From: an uncultured Rhodospirillaceae bacterium
Lineage (GTDB): Bacteria > Pseudomonadota > Alphaproteobacteria > Rhodospirillales > UBA2165
Assembly (NCBI GenBank): GCA_913054205.1
Contig: CAJXJM010000160.1
Span: 1 to 6,279 of the forward strand
Direction: 5' to 3'
Length of the DNA stretch: 6,279 nucleotides
The translations under genes were made by a program, and so were the position numbers. Shown here in pieces: positions 1 to 5,081 of the stretch (within the stretch, counting starts at the first letter, position 1; each line of letters starts with the position of its first letter). The notes under the pieces were generated by a model. That model was not told where the DNA came from and did not search any database. It saw only the letters and a program-made list of their open reading frames with translations.

Positions 1-121
1 AGGCCGCCAAAGTATTTTCCGGCGCGAGGCCGCGTGCGCCCTGAACGTCAAAGTCCTGTGCCATAACTTCCATCGATAGGAACCCCGTTACAAATATCGC
101 TGTCGCAATTTTACCAAGCAT
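1..121 (-). CDS. Glycerophosphodiester phosphodiesterase, N-terminal 40 residues (partial)
   Basis: This is the first 40 codons of a gene that leaves the window at its left edge. The start is the ATG at 121-119, with AAGG about 4-5 bases upstream. Residues 1-21 read as a signal peptide: short basic start, hydrophobic stretch (ATAIFVTGFL), then VMA before a likely cleavage, so export to the periplasm is inferred. Directly after it comes DFDVQGARGLAPENTLAA, which matches the opening of the GDPD family, whose members hydrolyse glycerophosphodiesters to glycerol-3-phosphate and an alcohol. The PENT segment is typical. The usual HRG triplet just before it, which carries a catalytic His and a phosphate-binding Arg, is not visible: the sequence goes from DVQG straight to ARG. 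The gene follows the small membrane-protein gene by 35 bases, perhaps in one operon. The family call is fairly secure; activity is uncertain. Confidence 0.72.
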   Translation of the reverse strand, partial: MLGKIATAIFVTGFLSMEVMAQDFDVQGARGLAPENTLAA

Positions 122-156
122 GATCCCTTACGCATTCATATATTTTGGCCAACATG

Positions 157-456
157 TCATGTGACACTGAGCAGGACCATACCGATAACCGTTACCATCC
201 GAGCAAAGTCAGCCCAGCGACGTTCACCGGCGAATCGCTCGGCTGAACGCCACACGCCCACTAAGACTATGACGTTGTACGGTACAGAAAAAGCGTAACC
301 GACTATAAGCGCTAAAATCGGGCGATCAGCCATAATCAAGAAAAGAAAAAGGCCGCTGGACACAACATTAATGGTGAGACCACCAAAAATTGCCCAGTTC
401 CAAAACGCATTTTGGAGCGCCAGTTCGCCATGCCAGAGACGATTCAAGTTCTTCAT
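157..456 (-). CDS. Small integral membrane protein of unknown function (99 aa)
   Basis: The 99-residue product has an N-terminal RLWHGELALQNAFWNW segment followed by three hydrophobic stretches: roughly residues 18-42, 47-69 and 86-99. The loop between the second and third is basic and ends the second helix with GVWRSAERF. This pattern of a WxGE motif, an aromatic segment, then two or three helices with a VGVWRSA motif resembles short hypothetical membrane proteins I associate with alphaproteobacteria, but no function is known to me. The start is the ATG at 456-454; no strong Shine-Dalgarno sequence precedes it, only the AT-rich TATAAAGCT. It lies 35 bases upstream of the phosphodiesterase gene on the same strand, so co-transcription is likely. 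Coding status is well supported by the continuous hydrophobic periodicity; the role is unknown. Confidence 0.7.
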   Translation of the reverse strand: MKNLNRLWHGELALQNAFWNWAIFGGLTINVVSSGLFLFLIMADRPILALIVGYAFSVPYNVIVLVGVWRSAERFAGERRWADFARMVTVIGMVLLSVT

Positions 457-468
457 AGCTTTATAATG

Positions 469-657
469 CTACGATTGATCGTTAGGGAAGTCCATTGCTT
501 GTTGAGGTCCACTTTGGAGCATTAGCAGACGCTTTAGCTTTACGAGGATAACGTCCGCTTTCACAGGTAAAGCGGAGGCGCTTTGAGTATTTTGGATATT
601 CTGCTGGTTAATGATCGAAAGATGCAAACTCGGATCAATAATACCTTTATCATACAA
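469..657 (-). CDS. Hypothetical small ORF (62 aa), doubtful
   Basis: An open frame of 62 codons starts at the ATG at 657-655, with GGGGAA about 7 bases upstream as a plausible ribosome binding site, and ends 12 bases before the small membrane-protein gene on the same strand. The predicted peptide is polar at the N-terminus (Asn/Gln-rich around residues 18-25) with one amphipathic stretch, KADVILVKLKRLLML. I recognise no family and no motif. An 8-bp perfect hairpin (554-561 with 569-576) lies inside the frame, which may mean the region has another role. It could be a genuine small protein, a 5' leader of the downstream genes, or chance. Confidence 0.3.
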   Translation of the reverse strand: MYDKGIIDPSLHLSIINQQNIQNTQSASALPVKADVILVKLKRLLMLQSGPQQAMDFPNDQS

Positions 658-674
658 TATTCCCCAGGCATGAC

Positions 675-700
675 AAAAGGTTCGGAAATGATCCGAACCT
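675..700 (-). terminator. Intrinsic terminator downstream of rpsU
   Basis: Perfect 8-bp inverted repeat AGGTTCGG/CCGAACCT (678-685 and 693-700) with a 7-base loop. On the minus strand the stem is followed by TTTTGTC, the U-tract of a rho-independent terminator. It lies 38 bases after the rpsU stop codon and correctly oriented to end rpsU transcription, which separates rpsU from the minus-strand genes further left. Confidence 0.85.
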
Positions 701-737
701 CAATCAATTAATAAACATGATTTTGTGAGGGGAAGTT

Positions 738-941
738 TTAGAAGCCTTCGCGTTCGAGACGCTTGCGTTCTAACTTCCGAGCGCGACGGACGGCTTCTGC
801 TTTCTCACGGGCTTTTCGTTCAGATGGTTTTTCATACGAACGGCGTAGTTTCATTTCCCGGAAAACACCTTCGCGCTGCATTTTCTTTTTCAGCGCCTTA
901 AGGGCCTGGTCGACATTATTATCACGGACAGTTACGTGCAC
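738..941 (-). CDS. rpsU: 30S ribosomal protein S21
   Basis: The 67-residue product is S21, a small basic protein of the 30S subunit near the mRNA exit/anti-Shine-Dalgarno region that assists translation initiation. It shows the family pattern: [21 protein letters not shown] at residues 5-25, then [19 protein letters not shown] and a C-terminal arginine/lysine-rich helix. Length matches the family (about 65-75). The start is the GTG at 941-939, giving MHVTVRDN; AGGAGT lies 10 bases upstream, and no better in-frame start exists. It is followed by a strong terminator at 675-700, so it is probably the last gene of its transcript. It is divergent from def and the coq9-like gene; the TIGRFAM name for the COQ9 family, 'rpsU-divergently transcribed protein', records just this neighbourhood. 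Confidence 0.97.
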   Translation of the reverse strand: MHVTVRDNNVDQALKALKKKMQREGVFREMKLRRSYEKPSERKAREKAEAVRRARKLERKRLEREGF

Positions 942-1039
942 GGGGTTGCTTACTCCTGTAGCAGATAGTCATTAAGGTCGCGCCTTCTAACACGCCAAAT
1001 GTGGCTTGGGAAGGGGGGCTAACCTATAAATGGGGATTT

Positions 1040-1070
1040 TTTGGCTAAAAAGTATCTTTTTTTAGCTAAA
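1040..1070. repeat. AT-rich inverted repeat in the rpsU/def divergent region
   Basis: Two 12-base arms (1040-1051, TTTGGCTAAAAA, and 1059-1070, TTTTTAGCTAAA) are inverted copies except for one G-T position, around a 7-base spacer. The dyad sits midway between the divergent rpsU (starts at 941) and def (starts at 1109). Its symmetry and position suit a regulator-binding site serving both promoters, but it could also form an RNA hairpin in the def leader. With no G/C-rich stem it is unlikely to be a terminator. Confidence 0.5.
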
Positions 1071-1071
1071 T

Positions 1072-1092
1072 CGTTGGATCAACGGGTTTTTT
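1072..1092 (+). promoter_or_regulatory. Short hairpin followed by T6 just before def
   Basis: A perfect 5-bp stem CGTTG/CAACG (1072-1076 and 1080-1084) with a 3-base loop is followed by GG and six T residues (1087-1092), ending 16 bases before the def ATG. The arrangement is terminator-like on the plus strand but the stem is short. It might act as a weak attenuator in the def leader, or be chance. Confidence 0.25.
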
Positions 1093-1108
1093 GGGCCATA
1101 TTCCTCTT

Positions 1109-1690
1109 ATGGCAATTTTGAAAATAGCGCGCATGGGGCATCCTGTTCTGCACCAGGTTGCGGAACCTGTCACCGATCTAGTCGATCCTGAGATCGCAAT
1201 TTTAGTCGGTGATATGATTGACACGCTTGACGATGCAGGTGGTATTGGTTTGGCTGCGCCGCAGGTTCACGTGTCAAAACGCGTGGTGATTTTCTTTGTT
1301 CCTGAAGAACGTAGCGGCGACGAGGAAGAAGATAGCGCGACCAATTTAACGATTATGATCAATCCGGATATCGAGCCTTTAAGCGATGAAACTAATTTGG
1401 ACTGGGAGGCCTGTTTGTCGGTTCCTGGCTTGATGGGGGCTGTGGAACGCTATTCGCACATTAAATACACCTGGCTCAATTTGGATGGGAAACAGCAGGA
1501 ACGAGAAGCTAAAGGATTTCATGCCCGCGCCGTTCAGCACGAATGTGACCATTTAGATGGCAAACTCTATCCCATGCGAATGAGTGATTTCACCCAGTTC
1601 GGATTTGTCGAAGAAACCAATCGAAACGGTGACCTGATGCGTTTGGGGCGTGAGATTGAACCCGAAAATCAAATGGTTGAGGAGGTTTAG
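1109..1690 (+). CDS. def: Peptide deformylase
   Basis: A metallo-hydrolase that removes the N-formyl group from the initiator methionine of new proteins as they leave the ribosome. All three family motifs are present: GIGLAAPQ (residues 45-52), EACLS (100-104, Cys102 a metal ligand) and QHECDH (143-148; His144 and His148 ligands, Glu145 catalytic). The second motif has Ala where EGCLS is more usual, a mild change. An acidic stretch (residues 66-75, EERSGDEEED) lies between motifs 1 and 2. Starting at the ATG at 1109 gives MAILKIARMGHPVL, the normal N-terminus; an upstream in-frame TTG at 1091 would only add six residues. No clear Shine-Dalgarno sequence precedes 1109. At 193 residues the length is normal. 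The adjacent gene is coq9-like rather than fmt, so this may be one of several paralogues. Confidence 0.95.
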   Translation: MAILKIARMGHPVLHQVAEPVTDLVDPEIAILVGDMIDTLDDAGGIGLAAPQVHVSKRVVIFFVPEERSGDEEEDSATNLTIMINPDIEPLSDETNLDWEACLSVPGLMGAVERYSHIKYTWLNLDGKQQEREAKGFHARAVQHECDHLDGKLYPMRMSDFTQFGFVEETNRNGDLMRLGREIEPENQMVEEV

Positions 1691-1700
1691 AAGATAGTTA

Positions 1701-2345
1701 ATGACTGCTTCTAAAGACATGAAATATAGAGACCAGCTTCTTTTGGCGATGCTGCCCCATGTCCTCTTTGATGGCTGGAGCAAGCGAGCATTGGCCGCTG
1801 GCGCGGAAGATATTGGTAAAGAAATTGCAGATTCTCAGCTTGTATTTTCCGGCGGGCTGAAGGAGGTCGCGGTGCATTTTGGCGATCACATGGACCGTCA
1901 GATGATAGCCAAGTTGACGAAACTCAACTTAGAAAAAATGCCTGTGCGAGACCGCATTACCACCGGCGTTCGTGTGCGCCTGGAATTGCTGGCACCTCAC
2001 CGGGAAGCAATACGGCGTCTTTTAACATTCATGACATTACCTGGTAATCATTTGGTCGGTGCAAAGATCACCATGAAAACAGTCGATGCGATTTGGCATG
2101 CTGCGGGTGATACCGCCACTGATTTCAATTACTATACCAAGCGTGGTCTGCTGGCTGGTGTGTACGGCTCAACTATTCTCTATTGGCTGTCCGACCATTC
2201 TGAAGATTTTTCAGATACCTATGCTTTTTTGGACAGAAGAATAGGAGAGGTGCTAAAAATTCCAAAAATTCAAAGCAAAATTAAGAAGCGCCTGAGCCGC
2301 TTGGCAGGCCCATTGCGTCGTTTTTATCGTCCAGCATTTAGATAG
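1701..2345 (+). CDS. COQ9-family ubiquinone biosynthesis protein
   Basis: The 214-residue product belongs to the COQ9 family (TIGR02396, 'rpsU-divergently transcribed protein'). Family knowledge: COQ9 has a TetR-like helical fold, binds isoprenoid lipid and supports the hydroxylase COQ7 in ubiquinone synthesis at the membrane. Visible hallmarks are WHAAGDTATDFNYYTKRGLL (residues 132-151), YWLSDHSEDF (161-170) and TYAFLDRRI (173-181), then a strongly basic tail (about residues 188-214) that could contact the membrane. The gene starts 10 bases after the def stop; GAGGAGG, overlapping the last def codons, lies about 16 bases upstream of ATG 1701, so an internal ATG at 1719 is a possible alternative start. 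It is probably co-transcribed with def. Catalytic partners (ubiF/coq7, ubiE and so on) are not in the window. Confidence 0.92.
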   Translation: MTASKDMKYRDQLLLAMLPHVLFDGWSKRALAAGAEDIGKEIADSQLVFSGGLKEVAVHFGDHMDRQMIAKLTKLNLEKMPVRDRITTGVRVRLELLAPHREAIRRLLTFMTLPGNHLVGAKITMKTVDAIWHAAGDTATDFNYYTKRGLLAGVYGSTILYWLSDHSEDFSDTYAFLDRRIGEVLKIPKIQSKIKKRLSRLAGPLRRFYRPAFR

Positions 2346-2353
2346 ATACCCGC

Positions 2354-2379
2354 AGCAGGTAAAAATGCCGCTTTTGTTT
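2354..2379 (+). terminator. Possible weak terminator after the coq9-like gene
   Basis: AGC-A-GG (2354-2359) can pair with CCGCT (2368-2372) as a 5-bp stem with one bulged A and an 8-base loop, followed by a T-rich run, TTTGTTT (2373-2379). It begins nine bases after the coq9-like stop codon. The position is right for ending the def-coq9 transcript, but the stem is short and imperfect. Confidence 0.35.
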
Positions 2380-2384
2380 AATTA

Positions 2385-2415
2385 TTGTAATTTTAGACCA
2401 CTCACCCAATATAAT
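2385..2415 (+). promoter_or_regulatory. Candidate sigma-70 promoter of the broken histidine kinase
   Basis: A perfect TATAAT at 2410-2415 is preceded by TTGTAA at 2385-2390 (four of six consensus positions) with a 19-base spacer, slightly long. The predicted start site near 2422 would lie inside the dyad at 2414-2430, giving a leader of about 75 bases. In AT-rich sequence such matches arise by chance, so this is tentative. Confidence 0.4.
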
Positions 2416-2430
2416 ATTTAGCGTAAATAT
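2414..2430. promoter_or_regulatory. Perfect 17-bp dyad, possible operator
   Basis: ATATTTA (2414-2420) and TAAATAT (2424-2430) are exact inverted copies around GCG. The dyad overlaps the end of the candidate -10 element and the expected transcription start, the classical place for a repressor site. No known regulator consensus is recognised. Confidence 0.4.
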
Positions 2431-2500
2431 CGAATAAATTCAGAAAGTTAGCAGCAACAATTAAACCTTTTAAAGTAGCAGACAAAGGCCGATCCCATGA

Positions 2501-3142
2501 ATGTGGAACCGTCCAAATCCGCCTCTACCTGTAAACTGGCAGTTAAGGCCATTTTGGCGGCTGAGGAATATCGGACGTCGGGCTGATGGTGGCGACTGGG
2601 AAGGGTTAAAACGAACGATGGATTCGCAGGAGCCATTCCGGGATTTTCGCTATGCGCGAACCAAAGAAGATAATTCAGTGATTTATATAAAAATGTCCGG
2701 TGCTCCGAATTTTGATTCAGATGTCGAATTCCTAGGCTACCGAGGGACTTTGACCGATGAAACATTGGAGGTGTTAGCGCAGGAAAAAGCTGTTGATATT
2801 CAAAAACAGTTTTATGATGCGGTGGAAAGCATAGGTTCAGGATTTATCATGTGGAATTCTGAAGTCCGTTTTGTCACCTGTAATTCGTCCTTTCGAAAGA
2901 TACATAGCGACACAGAACAATTTTTAAAACCCAATGTTTCCTTTGAGGAGTACCAAAGACATAGAGCCAATTCGGGAACAATTGCTGAAGCGGAAGGCCG
3001 CGTAGAACAATGGGTTGAAGAAACGCTGAAAGATCAAAAAAAAAGCACTTTTCATCAAAGACTTTCGTACTCCAGATGGGAGATGGTTCCACGTAAGGCG
3101 ACAGAGATTGGCAGATGGGGGTCTCATCGCCATTCATTCTGA
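2501..3142 (+). pseudogene. PAS-sensor histidine kinase, N-terminal part (broken by frameshift)
   Basis: This is the N-terminal piece of a cytoplasmic PAS-containing sensor kinase; the catalytic half continues in another frame from about 3036. From about residue 45, EPFRDFRYARTKEDNSVIYI to GYRGTLTDET (residue 88) is the C-terminal (PAC-like) end of a PAS domain whose first half is missing. A PAS_7-like domain follows: the helix and strand around YDAVESIGSGFIMWN, then FVTCNSSFRKIHSD, VSFEEYQRHR and VEQWVEETLKDQ. After the nine-A run at 3036-3044 this frame stops making sense, while the +1 frame gives FRTPDGRWFHVRRQRLADGG, the expected PAS_7 ending. The first 30 residues (rich in W, P and R) look non-coding. 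An ATG at 2497 with AAAGG 8 bases upstream opens a different frame that ends after 29 codons, so a second lesion near 2560-2590 is possible. No membrane segment is seen. Confidence 0.75.
3036..3044 (+). other. Run of nine A: site of the +1 frame break in the kinase
   Basis: Upstream coding sense runs in the frame of 2501 and downstream sense in the frame of 3108. Removing one A from this run joins them into one continuous reading of about 471 residues with an uninterrupted PAS_7 domain across the join (KDQKKALFIKDFRTPDGRWF). It is the longest homopolymer in the window. Confidence 0.8.
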
Positions 3143-3917
3143 AATAACAGATCACAAGAATAGAGAACTGCAGGTCCAAAAATCGAAAGAAGACGCGGAA
3201 CTGGCCAATCGAGCAAAATCCGATTTTCTGGCTAATATGAGCCATGAGCTTAGGACACCATTAAATGCGATTATTGGATTTTCTGATGTTCTAGAGCAAA
3301 AGATCTTTGGCGAATTTGCGAATGAAAAACAGGCGGAATATGTCACCAATATTATGAAATCGGGCCAGCATTTGCTCGATCTTATCAATGATTTGCTCGA
3401 TCTTTCTACCATTGAATCTGGTCATATCGAATTGAATGAAACAAATGCTTCTTTAGCGGAGATCGTCGCCGAAGCCCATAAAATGGTTGCTGTTCAGGCA
3501 CAGGAAGGCGGCATAACTTTGAATAATTATGTTGGTTCTGATGCCCCTGAAATTCGCGTTGATCCTTTACGATTAAAACAGGTTATGGTGAATCTTCTAA
3601 ATAATGCAGTGAAATTCACCCCTGCAGACGGCCATGTTGAAACCGGTTGGGCATTTGGTGAGGACGGCTCTATTTCAATTGCAGTGAGAGATGATGGCAT
3701 TGGAATGTCCAAAGAAGAAATAGACGTGGCGAAATCTCGATTTGGACGGGTTTCTGCCGATGATACTTCCATTGATGGAACCGGTCTGGGGCTGCCTCTG
3801 GCGATAGAATTTGTTCATGCCCATGGTGGAAATTTAGAGGTCGACAGTGCTCCCAATCAAGGGACAGCCGTAACGATATGTTTGCCGGAAGAACGTGTAA
3901 TATTGGAAACGAATTAG
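3108..3917 (+). pseudogene. PAS-sensor histidine kinase, catalytic C-terminal part
   Basis: This frame carries the transmitter of the same kinase; its coding sense begins upstream at the A9 run, so the first codon at 3108 (TTG) is not a true start. After the PAS ending (SEITDHKNREL) there is a coiled linker, then the H-box SHELRTPLNAIIGF with phospho-acceptor His46 (counted from 3108), a dimerisation helix through DLLDLSTIESG, the N-box NLLNNAVKFTP (163-173), G1 box DDGIG (196-200), an FGRV element (213-216) and G2 box GTGLGL (225-230). All ATP-binding elements look intact. No receiver or output domain follows, so it would signal to a separate response regulator, none of which is in the window. 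The H-box region resembles alphaproteobacterial PleC-like kinases. Its TAG stop overlaps the purE stop on the opposite strand. If expressed alone from ATG 3237, the product would start two residues before the His. Confidence 0.85.
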
Positions 3918-4405
3918 TCGACAGGATCTTCCGCAACGGCTGCGGTTTGATCGGCCCGAAATTTATCGAGTGAGACAGCAACTTCTTCATTACTAAGCGC
4001 GATAATACTAGCAGCTAAAATAGCAGAATTCACGGCACCGGCTTTTCCAACCGCCAGCGTGCCAACAGGGATACCACCTGGCATTTGGGCCATAGATAGC
4101 AGTGCATCGAGACCACCCATCACTTTACCATCCATAGGGACACCTAATACCGGCAGCGGGGTCAGTGCAGCGGCTGCGCCCGGTAATGCGGCTGCCATGC
4201 CGGCTGCGGCAATTAAAACTTGAAGTCCGCGATCCTTGGCTGATTCGACGTATTCGGTCAGACGATCAGGGGTCCGGTGAGCAGACATGATTTTGGCCTC
4301 AAATGGTATACCAAGTTTTTCGAGGGTCGTTGTGGTGTTTTTCATCGTTGCCCAGTCAGACTGACTACCCATAATAATACCAACTAATGGTTCCGAATCG
4401 GTCAT
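3914..4405 (-). CDS. purE: N5-carboxyaminoimidazole ribonucleotide mutase (PurE)
   Basis: PurE converts N5-CAIR to CAIR in de novo purine synthesis; it normally works with PurK, which makes N5-CAIR. The 163-residue product shows [10 protein letters not shown] (residues 9-18, phosphate/ribose loop), SAHRTPDRL (41-49, catalytic His43), the LPG loop (74-76), PLPVLGVPM and [13 protein letters not shown]. This is the class I layout, but the loop usually written GGAAHLPG reads GMAAALPG, with Ala73 in place of His. The start at 4405 is set by AGGAG 7 bases upstream and by family length; the longer frame to 4462 runs through the likely promoter. purK does not follow: the next DNA downstream is the convergent kinase gene, whose stop codon overlaps this one. 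Confidence 0.95.
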   Translation of the reverse strand: MTDSEPLVGIIMGSQSDWATMKNTTTTLEKLGIPFEAKIMSAHRTPDRLTEYVESAKDRGLQVLIAAAGMAAALPGAAAALTPLPVLGVPMDGKVMGGLDALLSMAQMPGGIPVGTLAVGKAGAVNSAILAASIIALSNEEVAVSLDKFRADQTAAVAEDPVD

Positions 4406-4448
4406 CGATAAACTCCTGTATTTCAGCCAGTTAGGCCGGGAAGGCGGC

Positions 4449-4476
4449 ATTATAAGAGGCAATTAATAACGTGCAA
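4449..4476 (-). promoter_or_regulatory. purE: Candidate purE promoter
   Basis: On the minus strand a perfect TATAAT (4454-4449) is preceded by TTGCAC (4476-4471) with a 16-base spacer. The leader to the purE ATG would be about 37 bases and contains the AGGAG ribosome binding site. The -10 match is strong and the -35 match weak (first three positions only). The rest of the 4406-4611 purE/GGDEF-like divergent gap shows no other feature I can support. Confidence 0.5.
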
Positions 4477-4611
4477 GTCATTGCCTGAAATTCGAAACTG
4501 ATTAATTATCATTTTTTGCTCTCGGCGATCAAATATTCACGGGATCGATCTAAATTTGCCAGAGAGTGTGGTAATGCTAGTGCTAAAGATTGCTCCGATA
4601 GAGAGGAACCG

Positions 4612-4740
4612 ATGTCCGATATCACAGATATCACAGCGATTCAGGATTACGCCCGCCTCAGCGCTTTGGATATCTGCACCATGCAATCGAGCATGTTGAG
4701 CGAACGAAAGAGCCGAGTTATCTGCTTTTTGTCAAAATAA
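4612..4740 (+). pseudogene. GGDEF-like protein, N-terminal part (42 aa)
   Basis: The ATG at 4612 has GAGAGGA 5 bases upstream, a good ribosome binding site, and opens a 42-codon frame that ends at TAA 4738-4740. Residues 2-7 (SDITDI) come from a 9-base tandem repeat GATATCACA. The helix YARLSALDICTMQSSMLSERKSRV leads into VICF, which looks like the first strand of a GGDEF fold but is cut off. Adding one T to the TTTTT run at 4726-4730 makes the frame continue as VICFFVKIMGIDDLW into the following ORF, so I read the two as one broken gene of about 153 residues. The alternative is two separate genes: the stop and next start overlap as TAATG, an arrangement that permits reinitiation. Confidence 0.5.
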
Positions 4741-5072
4741 TGGGAATAGACGATTTATGGCTCGATGATGGCCCGGGATTACGAGATGGATTTATGATCC
4801 ATGCGGCGGCCGTCATTCGAAGTTGCCTAGAGGAGGTCGATGTCGTCGGCGCCCTCGATAACGGCGAGTTCGGCATCATTTTAAATCTTTACCAAGAAGA
4901 AGCCGTGACTCAAAAGGCGCAGGAACTGATCGAGCTCCTCATTCGATCTCCCTTTGAAGTTGGTGAAAATGAGCATAGAATCAATCCGATTTGGGGAGCA
5001 CAGGAAATTTTTGCAGATTCATCCCCAGACCAGATTATTTTGGCTGCAAATAGCGATGCTAGAAATAAGTAA
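4740..5072 (+). pseudogene. Degenerate GGDEF-like domain protein, C-terminal part (110 aa)
   Basis: The 110-residue frame follows the layout of a diguanylate cyclase fold: MIHAAAVIRSCLEEVDVVGAL (residues 19-39), then DNGEF (40-44) at the place of the GG[D/E]EF signature, FGIILNLYQEEAVTQKAQELIELLI as the next strand and helix, and PDQIILAANSDARNK as the usual final 'AD.A.Y.AK'-like helix. The active site is not conserved: DNGEF replaces GGDEF, and the metal-binding Asp of the first strand is replaced in VKIMGIDD. It therefore should not make c-di-GMP; a binding or structural role, or decay, is more likely. The ATG at 4740 overlaps the preceding stop codon, and no separate ribosome binding site is seen. 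It ends 9 bases from the convergent DUF465 gene. The fold assignment is by pattern only and is moderately sure. Confidence 0.55.
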
Positions 5073-5081
5073 GTGAAAATT

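Noticed and set aside
763..975. 70-codon plus-strand frame
   Set aside because: Antisense shadow of rpsU, whose minus-strand product is clearly S21.
1091..1108. TTG start adding six residues to peptide deformylase
   Set aside because: The added residues do not fit the family, which begins at MAILKIARMGHPVL; the T6 run overlaps the TTG.
1553..1889. Two minus-strand frames across the def/coq9 junction
   Set aside because: They lie antisense to two well-recognised genes and show no protein-like pattern.
3008..3060. Programmed ribosomal frameshift in the kinase
   Set aside because: The gene is not of a type known to use one, and no stimulatory structure or rare-codon stop context is evident; slippage on A9, mutation or sequence error explain it more simply.
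2448..3412. Several minus-strand frames opposite the kinase
   Set aside because: Antisense shadows; the plus strand carries continuous PAS and kinase motifs.
3527..3990. Minus-strand frames opposite the kinase end and purE start of reading
   Set aside because: No recognisable content, and they overlap the ATP-binding domain coding sequence and purE in another frame.
4406..4462. Longer purE start at 4462
   Set aside because: It would run through the likely -10 element, while the ATG at 4405 has a proper AGGAG and normal family length.
4618..4635. Tandem GATATCACA duplicate as a regulatory direct repeat
   Set aside because: It lies inside coding sequence (DITDIT), has only two copies and is more simply a small coding duplication.
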